Assembly (NCBI GenBank): GCA_019233415.1
Contig: JAFAMK010000203.1
Coordinates: forward strand, 1-34,088
DNA length: 34,088 bases
Reading direction: 5' to 3'
Source: Vulcanimicrobiota bacterium
GTDB lineage: Bacteria > Vulcanimicrobiota > Vulcanimicrobiia > Vulcanimicrobiales > Vulcanimicrobiaceae
Every line of letters begins with the position of its first letter. Positions within the stretch are counted from its first letter, which is position 1. Below the pieces are notes generated by a model that did not search any database, was not told the DNA's origin, and worked only from the letters and a program-made list of their open reading frames with translations. Shown piece after piece: positions 23,261 through 31,529 of this stretch. The translations under genes were made by a program, and so were the position numbers.

Positions 23261-24117
23261 CGCACACGCCGTTCACGCAGTTCGTGCCCTACGCGATCGT
23301 CGCGATGGGCGTCGGCGCGGTCTTCCTGCTCACGACCGCGGCGATGCCGCACCGGACGGCGCTGACCCGCCGCATCGAGAAGCTCGACGCGCCGTCGGAC
23401 CGCCGCGAGCTGATCATCCAGCAGATCGTCAACAGCAAGGCGTCCTCGACGCTCGCGCAGCGGCTCGCCGAGGCGGGCTGGTACGGCGTCACGCCGGCGG
23501 CGATGAAGATTCGTGGCTTCGTCGCGATGGGCGTCGGCGCCGTGCTCGGCCTGATCCTCGCGATGCTCGTGCACGGCGGCATCCTCGGGCTCATCCTGGG
23601 CGGGTTCTTCACGCTCGTCGCGTGGCGGTTCCCGGCGATCGGACTCTCCCGCGCGATCAAGCTGCGCAAGGAAGAGCTGGGCCGCGAGTTGCCCGACTTC
23701 CTCGACCTGCTCTCGACGACCGTGCAGGCCGGTCTTGCCCTGAACGCCGCGATGCTGCAGGCCGCCGACGCGACGTTCGGCGCGCTGCGCGAAGAGCTGT
23801 ACGCCACGCTGACCGAGGTCAAGCTCGGCCGCTCGCGCAGCGAGGCGCTCACCGCGCTGGCGGACCGCGTCAACGAACCGGCGGTTCGCACGATGGTCAC
23901 CGCGATCGTGCAGGCCGAAAAGCTCGGCTCGAACCTCGGCGGCGCGCTGCAAGAGCTGGCGAAAGACACCCGCGACCGGCGCTGGATCCTCGCGGAAGAG
24001 CGCGCCGCCAAGCTGCCCGTCACGATGATCATCCCGATGGCGCTGTTCATGCTGCCCTCGCTGTACCTGATGATCTTCGGTCCCGTCGCCGCGCTGCTGC
24101 TGAGGCCGCACACGTGA
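23257..24117 (+). CDS. tadC: Tad platform membrane protein TadC
   Basis: This is the second GspF-like platform protein, 286 residues. The N-terminal membrane helix is followed by SSTLAQRLAEAGWYGVTPAA, two helices, the cytoplasmic domain (LPDFLDLLSTTVQAGLALNA and MVTAIVQAEKLGSNLGGALQ) and two C-terminal helices ending IFGPVAALLLRPHT. The ELPDFLDLL and AEKLGSNL motifs are typical of TadC. Both ends overlap neighbours as GTGA. Confidence 0.92.
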   Translation: MTHTPFTQFVPYAIVAMGVGAVFLLTTAAMPHRTALTRRIEKLDAPSDRRELIIQQIVNSKASSTLAQRLAEAGWYGVTPAAMKIRGFVAMGVGAVLGLILAMLVHGGILGLILGGFFTLVAWRFPAIGLSRAIKLRKEELGRELPDFLDLLSTTVQAGLALNAAMLQAADATFGALREELYATLTEVKLGRSRSEALTALADRVNEPAVRTMVTAIVQAEKLGSNLGGALQELAKDTRDRRWILAEERAAKLPVTMIIPMALFMLPSLYLMIFGPVAALLLRPHT

Positions 24118-24722
24118 ACCTGCTGATCGTCTGCGCTCCCGTGCTCGGCGCGTTCGCCGCGTGGTCCGGCGCGATTCTGGGCGAACTCGCCTGCGAAGGG
24201 CGCGCGCCGTTCGCCGACGGCCCCGCGCCGGTCGCGTACGCGCGCGGTCATTTCGCGCTCGGCGGCCTGGTCGCGGGCGTGCTCGCGAACGCGCTGGGCG
24301 CCGACGTCGCGCAGCTCGCCTTGCTCACGCTCGCGATCCTCGCGCTCGCGGCGTGCTCGGCCGCCGACCTGCGCTGCGGGCAGATTCCGGACGCGTGCTC
24401 GCTCGGCGGCCTCGTGCTCGTCGTCGGCCTGGGCGCGTTCGCGAACGACGCCGCGCCGGCGCTCGGCGCACTCGTGATCGGCATTCCGTTCGCGCTCGCC
24501 GCGGCGGCGACGCGCGGCCGCGCGATCGGCTGGGGCGACGTCAAGGTCGCCGCGCTCGGCGGCGCGCTGCTGGGCGCGGGCAACGCAACGCTCGCGTTCG
24601 CGCTCGCCGCTGCCGCCGCGTACCTCGTCGCACGCCGCGTGCGCGCGCTGCGCCGGCCGATCGCGTTCGGGCCGTTCCTCGCGGCGTCGATCCTGCTCGT
24701 CGCGCTCGGCGGGACGGTATGA
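24114..24722 (+). CDS. Second prepilin peptidase (A24 family)
   Basis: The 202-residue product is a longer A24 peptidase with the catalytic aspartates in AADLRCGQIPD and GWGDVKVAALGG, and about six membrane spans. It lacks the four-cysteine methyltransferase loop of classic PilD, but has an N-terminal extension (GAILGELACEGRAPFADG) that may be a remnant. TadV at 18902 is the other peptidase of the locus, so one may serve the Flp pilins and the other the TadE/G proteins; this is inference. It overlaps tadC (GTGA) and the DUF192 gene (ATGA). Confidence 0.88.
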   Translation: MNLLIVCAPVLGAFAAWSGAILGELACEGRAPFADGPAPVAYARGHFALGGLVAGVLANALGADVAQLALLTLAILALAACSAADLRCGQIPDACSLGGLVLVVGLGAFANDAAPALGALVIGIPFALAAAATRGRAIGWGDVKVAALGGALLGAGNATLAFALAAAAAYLVARRVRALRRPIAFGPFLAASILLVALGGTV

Positions 24723-25081
24723 CGATGGCCGCACTCAAGAACCACAGCACGCGCACGATCGTCGCGACGCGGATCGGTCGGCCGATGAACTTCCTCGCGC
24801 GACTCGTCGGGCTGATCGGCCGCCGCGACATCGAGCCCGACGAAGGGCTCTGGTTCGAGCGCTGCACGTCGATCCACACGTTCGGGATGCGCTCGGCGAT
24901 CGACGTCGTCTTCGCGGACGCGCGCGGCCGCGTCCTCGCCTTGAAGAACCGCCTCGTACCGGGCCGGATCGCGTTCGCGCCGCCTGGCGCGACGACCATC
25001 GTCGAGCTGGGCCCGGGTGCGCTCGACCGCCTGACGATCCTCGTCGGCGACCAGCTCGAGTTGGTCGACCCGCTCGGATGA
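24719..25081 (+). CDS. DUF192 family protein
   Basis: The 120-residue product matches DUF192: GLWFERCTSIHTFGMRSAIDVVF near the middle, then ALKNRLVPGRIAFAPPGATTIVELGPGAL. The role of the family is unknown; members are often encoded beside secretion or pilus genes, as here. I see no signal peptide. The ATG at 24719 overlaps the peptidase stop, and an ATG at 24725 is an alternative. The stop overlaps the next kinase gene (ATGA), so it is translationally locked between pilus and signalling genes. Confidence 0.85.
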   Translation: MTMAALKNHSTRTIVATRIGRPMNFLARLVGLIGRRDIEPDEGLWFERCTSIHTFGMRSAIDVVFADARGRVLALKNRLVPGRIAFAPPGATTIVELGPGALDRLTILVGDQLELVDPLG

Positions 25082-27681
25082 GAACGGTCGACGGCGTGAT
25101 CGCGCGCATTTGCCTGGGGCTGCTGTTCGGCGTCCTCGCCGCGATCGGGCTGTTCAACCTGTACGCGCTCGCGTCTGCGTTCGAAAACACCGAGCTGCTC
25201 AGCTCGAGCCTCGGCCGCGCCGATCAGTACCGGCAACTCGCCTACGCCGCCGACGAAGAGTACGTCGCGCTCCTGATGGACCACGCCCGCCTGCCGGGTG
25301 CCGCCGAGCGCTTTCACCGCGGCAACGCGCTGTTCGCCATCGCGGTGCACGACATGTGGCAGGAACACTTCATGGACGACGCGATCCGGCTGCACGACAT
25401 CGAGACGCGGCACGCCACGGTCGTCGTCGCGGGCGACGTCACGATCAACTTGCGCGCACGCGGCGCGGTGGCCGCGGCCGACCGCTACGAAGCCACGGCC
25501 GTCACACCGGCGGCCACGTCGCTGCGTGACATCCTCGACGAGCTCGCGCGCATCTCCTACAAGGAGAGCAAGGACAAGCAGCGCCGCGCCGGCGCAACCT
25601 CGATCCGCGTCCAGGAGGGAAGCGGGCTCATGACACTGTTCGGCATCATGCTGATGGGCGCGCTTGCGTTCATGCTGATCGAGTACGTCCGGCGGCTGAC
25701 CGAGGCGCGGCAAGCCGCGCTCGCCGCCAGCGCCTCGAAGGGCCAGTTCCTGGCGAAGATGAGCCACGAGATTCGCACGCCGCTGCACGGGATCATCAGC
25801 ACGACGCAGCTGCTGCTCACCTCGGCGCTCGGCCCGCGGCAGCGCCGCCTCGCAACGATCATCGGCCGCTCGGGGCGCACGCTGCTCGAGATCATCGACG
25901 AGATCCTCGACCTCTCGAAGCTCGAAGCCGGCAAGCTGAAGCTCGAAGCGATCGACTTCAACCTGTGCGACGTCATCGAAGAGGTCATCGACACGTTCGC
26001 CGAGCAGGCCGCGAAGAAAGGGCTCACGCTGCGCGCGAAGATCACGCAGACACCGCAGGCGTGCGTCGTCGGCGACCCGGTCCGCGTCCGCCAGATCGTC
26101 ACCAACCTCGTCTCCAACGCGGTCAAGTTCACCGAGCGCGGCGACGTCTCGGTCGAGCTGCGCTTCCCGCACGACGACGGCGCGCACGTCGTGAGCGAGA
26201 TCGTCGTGCGCGACACCGGCATCGGGATCGCCGACGCCTTCAAGGACCGCCTGTTCGAGTCGTTCTCGCAGGCCGACGACGCGACGACGCGGCGCTTCGG
26301 CGGGACGGGCCTCGGCCTGGCGATCGTCAAGCAGATCGTCGACCTGCTGGGCGGCGAGATCCACGCCGAGAGCACGCTCGGCAAAGGCACCGTCTTCTCG
26401 CTCTTCGTGCCGTTCGACAAGGGAGACCCGTGCGGCGCGGCCAGCTGCCAGCCGCCCCAGCAGCTGAACGGATTGCGCTGCCTGGTCGTCGAGGGCGACG
26501 TCTGGAGCCGCGAGTCGCTGCGCGAACAGCTCGAGCGCTGGCACGCGCACTGCAGCGTCGCGAGCAGCGGCGAAGAGGCGCTCGCGATCCTGCATTCCGA
26601 CGACACGTTCAGCGCGGCGTTCGTCGCCTCGTCGCTGAGCGACATGACGGCGCTCGAGCTGATCGAGCGCGTGCGTTCGGCGGAGGTCGCGACGGCGACG
26701 TCGTTCGCCGTGATGGGCAGCCTGCGCGAGCACCGCGACGACGACGCGATCGCGCGCCTGCGGATCGACGACTGGCTGTATGCGCCGATCCGCTCTTCCG
26801 ACGTCTACAACGTCCTCGTTCGCATGATCGAGACGCCGGTCGCCGTGCACGAGGCGGCGCCGGAGCCAGCATCCGCGCCGGCTTCGGAAACGCCGCCGCC
26901 GGCCGCGCACCAGAGCGCGCGTATCCTGCTCGCCGAGGACAACCTCGTCAACCAGGAAGTCATGTACGAGACGGCCGCGTACCTGGGCTACCGCATCACG
27001 GTCGTCGCGAACGGCGCCGAGGCGGTCGAGGCGGTGCGCAACGGCGAGTTCGATCTCGTGCTGATGGACTGCCACATGCCGGTGCTGGACGGCTACGCCG
27101 CGACCGCGGCGATCCGCGATCTCGAGCGGGCGAACCCCGCGCGCCGGCGGACCCCCATCGTCGCGCTCAGTGCGAACGCGATGGACGACGACAAACGACG
27201 CTGCCTGGAGGCCGGGATGGACGATCATTTGGCAAAGCCGTTCGCGCTGCAAGACCTGCGCGCGACGATCGAGCAGTGGGCCGGCGCACCGCCGCCCGTC
27301 CCGGAGGAACGCGAGCCCGCCATCGACCCGCGCGCGCTCGAACGGATCGCCGCGCTGCGGCGCCCCGGCCGTCCCGATCCCGTCGCGCGAATCGTCGCCA
27401 GCTTCCTGAACGACATGCCCGTGCAGCTCGACGCGCTCTCCGAGGCCATCAACGAGGGCGCGTTCGGCGCGCTGCGCGACGGCGCGCACAGCCTCAAGTC
27501 CAGCAGCGCGAACGTCGGGGCGACGAAGCTCGCCGCGCTCTTCCGCGAGCTCGAACGCCAGGGCACCGAGCGCGACGGCGTCGCCGCACCCGCCACGCTG
27601 CGCGCGATCCACGCCGAGTACGCGATCGTCACCGAGCAGCTCACCACCTACCTCGCGCCCGGCGAACCCGGCGCCGTCTGA
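25078..27681 (+). CDS. Hybrid sensor histidine kinase with pseudo-receiver, receiver and HPt domain
   Basis: The 867-residue membrane kinase has a helix at about 11-33, an extracytoplasmic sensor region (35-180), a second helix (185-202), HisKA with H230 in KMSHEIRTPLHGI, and HATPase with NLVSNAVKFT, DTGIGIAD and GGTGLGLAIVKQ. A first receiver-like domain (about 465-585) lacks the phospho-acceptor: the aligned position is Ala (FVASSLSDM) and the usual Lys is also gone. The second receiver (612-735) is complete with D664 and K720. A C-terminal HPt domain has H804 in AHSLKSS. The output partner is probably the next gene. It overlaps the DUF192 stop by ATGA. The ligand is unknown. Confidence 0.92.
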   Translation: MRTVDGVIARICLGLLFGVLAAIGLFNLYALASAFENTELLSSSLGRADQYRQLAYAADEEYVALLMDHARLPGAAERFHRGNALFAIAVHDMWQEHFMDDAIRLHDIETRHATVVVAGDVTINLRARGAVAAADRYEATAVTPAATSLRDILDELARISYKESKDKQRRAGATSIRVQEGSGLMTLFGIMLMGALAFMLIEYVRRLTEARQAALAASASKGQFLAKMSHEIRTPLHGIISTTQLLLTSALGPRQRRLATIIGRSGRTLLEIIDEILDLSKLEAGKLKLEAIDFNLCDVIEEVIDTFAEQAAKKGLTLRAKITQTPQACVVGDPVRVRQIVTNLVSNAVKFTERGDVSVELRFPHDDGAHVVSEIVVRDTGIGIADAFKDRLFESFSQADDATTRRFGGTGLGLAIVKQIVDLLGGEIHAESTLGKGTVFSLFVPFDKGDPCGAASCQPPQQLNGLRCLVVEGDVWSRESLREQLERWHAHCSVASSGEEALAILHSDDTFSAAFVASSLSDMTALELIERVRSAEVATATSFAVMGSLREHRDDDAIARLRIDDWLYAPIRSSDVYNVLVRMIETPVAVHEAAPEPASAPASETPPPAAHQSARILLAEDNLVNQEVMYETAAYLGYRITVVANGAEAVEAVRNGEFDLVLMDCHMPVLDGYAATAAIRDLERANPARRRTPIVALSANAMDDDKRRCLEAGMDDHLAKPFALQDLRATIEQWAGAPPPVPEEREPAIDPRALERIAALRRPGRPDPVARIVASFLNDMPVQLDALSEAINEGAFGALRDGAHSLKSSSANVGATKLAALFRELERQGTERDGVAAPATLRAIHAEYAIVTEQLTTYLAPGEPGAV

Positions 27682-27700
27682 CCGAAAAGGCCCCCGAACC

Positions 27701-29887
27701 ATGGACTACGACAGCTCGAAGAAGCAGACCGTCCTCGTCGTCGACGACGACGCGGTGATCCGGCTCCTCGCGCGCGAGGCCCTCGAACCCGAAGGGTTCA
27801 CGATCGAGGAGGCAATCGACGGCGTGACGGCGCTCGCGACCGCGCGGCGCATCGTGCCCGACCTGATCCTGCTCGATGTCCAGATGCCGGCGAAGAACGG
27901 GTTCGACGTCTGCGCCGACGTGCGCGCCGATCCTCTGCTGGCGCACGTCCCGATCCTGATCGCGACGGGGCTCGACGACGTCGAGTCGATCGAGCGTGCG
28001 TACCGGCTCGGCGCGACGAACTTCATCGAGAAGCCGATCTCGTGGAACACGCTCGCCTACGACGTGCGCTACGCGATCCGTAACGCCGAGCTCGAAGCGG
28101 AGCTGCGCGTCGCGCACGCGAGCGCTCAAGAACGGCTCGAGCAGCTCAAGAGCGAGAACGCCGAGCGGCGCCGCGCCGAAGGCGCGCTGCGCGAGTCCGA
28201 GGTGCGCTTCCGCCGCCTGTTCGAGACCGCGAAGGACGGGATTCTGCTGCTCGACTACGCCACGGAGCGCATCGCCGACGTCAACCCCGCGTTACTCGAG
28301 ATGATCGGCTACCAGCGCAGCGACCTGCTCGGCGAGCGGCTCGTCGACGTTGCGCCGTTCAACGACGTGCCGGACTGCCGTACCGTGCTCGACGAGTTGC
28401 GCGCCGAGAAGCGCGTGCGCGCGGACCAGTGGCGGCTCGCGACGCGCGACGGCTTCACGCTCGACGTCGAGTTCATCGGCAACGTCTACGAAGCCGACGG
28501 CGGTGCGCGCGTGATGCAGTGCAACGTGCGCGACATCACCGAGCGCATCGAGACCGAGGCGCGCATGCGCTACATGGCGCTGCACGACGCCCTGACCGGG
28601 CTGCCGAACCGCGCGCTGCTGCAGGACCACCTGAGCCAGGCGATCACCGCGGCGCGCCGCAACAAGCAGAAGATCGCCGTCCTCATGCTCGACCTCGACA
28701 ACTTCAAGGAAGTCAACGACTCGCTCGGGCACCACGTCGGCGACGACCTGCTCGAAACGACCGCGAAGCGGCTGCGCAAGTGCCTGCGCGAGAGCGACAT
28801 CGTCGCGCGCCTGGGCGGCGACGAGTTCGTCGTCACGCTGATGGACGTCGCCGACGCGCGCCACGTCGAAGTCGTCGCGCACAAGATTCTGAAGGCGCTG
28901 GCCCAGCCGTACGACCTCGAAGGCCGGGAAGTCCAGGTCGGCACCAGCATCGGGATCAGCCTCTATCCCAACGACGGCGAAGACGCCGGCGCGCTGCTGC
29001 GCGCGGCCGACACCGCAATGTACGACGCGAAGGGCAGCGGCCGCGGAACGTTCCGCTGCTTCACCCCCGCGCTCAACGACGCGGCGCAGCGGCGGCTCGT
29101 CCTCGCCAACGACATCCGCCACGCCTGCACGCGCGGCGAGTTCGTCGTGTTCTACCAGCCGCAGGTCTCGCTCGAGAGCGGGAACATCGTCGGCGTCGAG
29201 GCGCTGCTGCGCTGGCGCCACCCGGAGCAAGGACTCGTCGCGCCCAGCACCTTCATCCCGCTGCTCGAAGAGACGGGACTGATCGTCGAGATCGGCGAGT
29301 GGGTCCTGCGCACCGCGTGCGCCCAGAGCGTGGCGTGGCAGAACGAAGGGCTGCCGCCGATGCGCGTCGCCGTGAACCTCTCCGCGCGCCAGTTCTACCG
29401 CGGCGACATCGTGCGAACCGTCGCGCAGGCGCTGGAGGAGTCGGGACTCGAGCCGCACCTGCTCGAACTGGAGCTGACCGAGAGCCTGACGCTCGACGAC
29501 ACCGACGCGACGATCCGGATCATGCACGACCTCAAGATGCTGGGCGTGAGCCTCTCGCTCGACGACTTCGGCACCGGCTGGTCGTCGCTCTCGTACTTGC
29601 GGCGCTTCCCGCTCGACCGGATCAAGATCGACCGCTCGTTCATGCGCGACGTCGCGACCCACACCGGCGCCTCGACGATCGTCCAGAGCATCATGCACCT
29701 GGCCCAGAAGCTCGGCATCCAGTGCATCGCCGAGGGGCTCGAGACCCCCGACCAGCTCGGCTACCTCGACGACCAGATGTGCCCCGAGGTCCAGGGCTTT
29801 CTGTTCGCCCCGGCCCTCCCGGCAAGCGAGCTGGCGGCGATGCTTCAGTCGCCTCAGCCCCTCGAAACCTGGCAGGGCGCGGCCTGA
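27701..29887 (+). CDS. Response regulator with REC-PAS-GGDEF-EAL domains (c-di-GMP turnover)
   Basis: This 728-residue soluble protein can be phosphorylated on D59 (LLDVQMP; K111 also present). A coiled linker (130-165) leads to a PAS domain (about 168-285). The GGDEF domain has the intact GGDEF motif (372-376) and a product-inhibition RxxD site (363-366), so diguanylate cyclase activity is likely. The EAL domain has EAL at 500-502, ELTES, DDFGTG, KIDRSF and AEGLET, so phosphodiesterase activity is also likely. Which direction wins is unknown. It follows the hybrid kinase by 19 bases. With HPt and receiver in adjacent genes, a phosphorelay controlling c-di-GMP next to a pilus locus is a natural inference. 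Confidence 0.93.
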   Translation: MDYDSSKKQTVLVVDDDAVIRLLAREALEPEGFTIEEAIDGVTALATARRIVPDLILLDVQMPAKNGFDVCADVRADPLLAHVPILIATGLDDVESIERAYRLGATNFIEKPISWNTLAYDVRYAIRNAELEAELRVAHASAQERLEQLKSENAERRRAEGALRESEVRFRRLFETAKDGILLLDYATERIADVNPALLEMIGYQRSDLLGERLVDVAPFNDVPDCRTVLDELRAEKRVRADQWRLATRDGFTLDVEFIGNVYEADGGARVMQCNVRDITERIETEARMRYMALHDALTGLPNRALLQDHLSQAITAARRNKQKIAVLMLDLDNFKEVNDSLGHHVGDDLLETTAKRLRKCLRESDIVARLGGDEFVVTLMDVADARHVEVVAHKILKALAQPYDLEGREVQVGTSIGISLYPNDGEDAGALLRAADTAMYDAKGSGRGTFRCFTPALNDAAQRRLVLANDIRHACTRGEFVVFYQPQVSLESGNIVGVEALLRWRHPEQGLVAPSTFIPLLEETGLIVEIGEWVLRTACAQSVAWQNEGLPPMRVAVNLSARQFYRGDIVRTVAQALEESGLEPHLLELELTESLTLDDTDATIRIMHDLKMLGVSLSLDDFGTGWSSLSYLRRFPLDRIKIDRSFMRDVATHTGASTIVQSIMHLAQKLGIQCIAEGLETPDQLGYLDDQMCPEVQGFLFAPALPASELAAMLQSPQPLETWQGAA

Positions 29888-29981
29888 CCTCTTCCCGGGG
29901 ATTTCTTCCGCCGTTCAATAGTCATTCGTAGTTAATTCCTACCGGTCAGCGATCATCGGGGCAGTGAGAGGAGGCTCCGAC
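29888..29981. other. Intergenic gap with an AT-rich stretch
   Basis: The 94 bases between the c-di-GMP gene and the ATPase-BTAD gene contain an AT-rich island (29913-29939) that is unusual for this window and is the likely promoter site. I cannot pick a reliable -35/-10 pair. No terminator hairpin with a T-run is seen. Confidence 0.35.
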
Positions 29982-31529
29982 GTGGTTAAGCTGCCCCCGC
30001 CTAGTGACGTGCTCCCGAACCGGCCGACCCGGCCGACCCTCGTCGTGGCCGAGCCACAGGCTCAGGTCCGCATCGAGCGGCCGCGTCTGCTGCAAGCACT
30101 CGCCGCGCGGGCCGAGATGCCGATCCGGTTCCTCTGCGCGCCGACCGGCTCCGGAAAGACGACGCTGCTCCGGCAGTACGTCGCCGCGAGGCCGGGTGCC
30201 GCCTACATCGCCACCCCGCTCCGCTTCTCGTCCAGTGCGCTGCGCGAGATCCTCGACGGCACGACCGAGGTCGTCCTCGACGACTTCGATCTCGCCGACC
30301 CGCGCACGGTCGAAGGGCTCATGCGCGCGATCGCCTCGGCCGACTCCGGTCTGCCCCGGCTGATCGTCGCCGGCCGCTCCCGCCGGCTGCTCTACGTCCA
30401 AAGCCTCGTCGCACGCGGTCACGGCGCCGTCCTCGGCGCCCGCGACCTCGCCTTCGACCGCGCCGACGTCGGGCAGCTCGGCACCGCGCTCGGCCTGCGC
30501 CTGACCCGCGACGACGTCACGCAGCTGCTACACGTCACCGAAGGCTGGACGCTGCCGCTGACCTGGATGCTCCGCGCGACCGCGAACGCCGGCTGGACCG
30601 CGCGCGAAGGCGTCGAGCGCTGGCTGAACGACGCCGGCGGCGCACTCCTCGAGCTGGTCGACGAGGCCGGCTCCATCGACGACGACGCGCGCCGCAGCTT
30701 CAACGCCGTCCTGGCCGGCAACGCCGTCGCCGACAACGTCACCGCGACGCAGCTCGAAGCCGCCGGCTGCCCGGTCGTCCGCGACCGCGACGGCGTGCGC
30801 CCCTACCGCATCCTGACCAGCGTCGCCGCCCGCGGCGGCGCGCACCCCGCGACGGTCGCAGCGCCGGAGGACGGCGTGTTCAACGGGTCCGGCCCGGTCG
30901 GCGCGAGCGCGACCGGCGAACGGATGACGATGAAGCTGCTCGGCCGGTTCGTCTGCGAGGTCGGCGGAAACCCCGTCGCGTTCGCACGCCGCCGCGACCG
31001 TAACGTCCTCGCCTACATCGCGCTCGCACCCGGCGCGCGCGTCTCGCGCGACGAACTGCTGGCCGCGTTCTGGCCCGGCGTCACGCACGCCGTCGCCTGC
31101 CAGGGGCTGCGCACCACGCTGTGCCGCCTGCGCCGCGCGATCGCCGACGCCGCGAACGGCGCCGACGCGCAGCGCTACCTGCACGTCGACGCGCACGCCG
31201 CGCTCGACCTCGCCAACGTCGACGTCGACGCGCGCACCTTCGCCGACCTGGCCGACGGCGCCGAACGCGCCGACCGCCGCGGCGACGCCGACCAGGCGCA
31301 GACCGGCTACGTCGAAGCCGAACGCGCGTACGTCGGCCACCTGCTCGAGTCCGACGCCGTCGAAGACCCGCTCACCGCGCGCGTCGCCGAATATGCCGCG
31401 CGCTTCGAACAGGTGCTCGCGCGCCTCGTCGACTTCTCGCTCCGCGAGCACCGCTTCGACGCCGTCCGCACCTACGAGCGCCGCGCCCTCGCCCTGAGCC
31501 TTCCGCCCGTCGCAGGCCGCACCGCGTGA
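29982..31529 (+). CDS. ATPase / winged-helix / BTAD transcriptional regulator
   Basis: The 515-residue product has an N-terminal P-loop ATPase region of the MalT/STAND kind: Walker A APTGSGKTT (53-61), Walker B-like VVLDDFD (97-103) and a sensor-like LIVAGRSRR. After a linker comes a winged-helix domain (about 316-390: MTMKLLGRFVCEVGG, RRDRNVLAYIALAPGARVSR, AFWPGV) and then a bacterial transcriptional activation (BTAD) domain to the end. This is the SARP/LAL-like architecture of ligand- or ATP-gated regulators. The GTG at 29982 has a perfect AGGAGG 7 bases upstream; the GTG at 29964 lacks one. It overlaps the next gene as GTGA. The target genes are unknown. Confidence 0.85.
   Translation: MVKLPPPSDVLPNRPTRPTLVVAEPQAQVRIERPRLLQALAARAEMPIRFLCAPTGSGKTTLLRQYVAARPGAAYIATPLRFSSSALREILDGTTEVVLDDFDLADPRTVEGLMRAIASADSGLPRLIVAGRSRRLLYVQSLVARGHGAVLGARDLAFDRADVGQLGTALGLRLTRDDVTQLLHVTEGWTLPLTWMLRATANAGWTAREGVERWLNDAGGALLELVDEAGSIDDDARRSFNAVLAGNAVADNVTATQLEAAGCPVVRDRDGVRPYRILTSVAARGGAHPATVAAPEDGVFNGSGPVGASATGERMTMKLLGRFVCEVGGNPVAFARRRDRNVLAYIALAPGARVSRDELLAAFWPGVTHAVACQGLRTTLCRLRRAIADAANGADAQRYLHVDAHAALDLANVDVDARTFADLADGAERADRRGDADQAQTGYVEAERAYVGHLLESDAVEDPLTARVAEYAARFEQVLARLVDFSLREHRFDAVRTYERRALALSLPPVAGRTA

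Noticed and set aside
24541..27702. A very long open frame on the minus strand antisense to the hybrid kinase
   Set aside because: It is rich in Arg, Ala, Asp and Val without any domain pattern, and it mirrors the codon bias of the real kinase on the other strand; a GC-rich shadow.
29964..29981. Earlier GTG start for the ATPase-BTAD regulator
   Set aside because: The GTG at 29982 has a perfect AGGAGG at the right distance; the earlier one does not.
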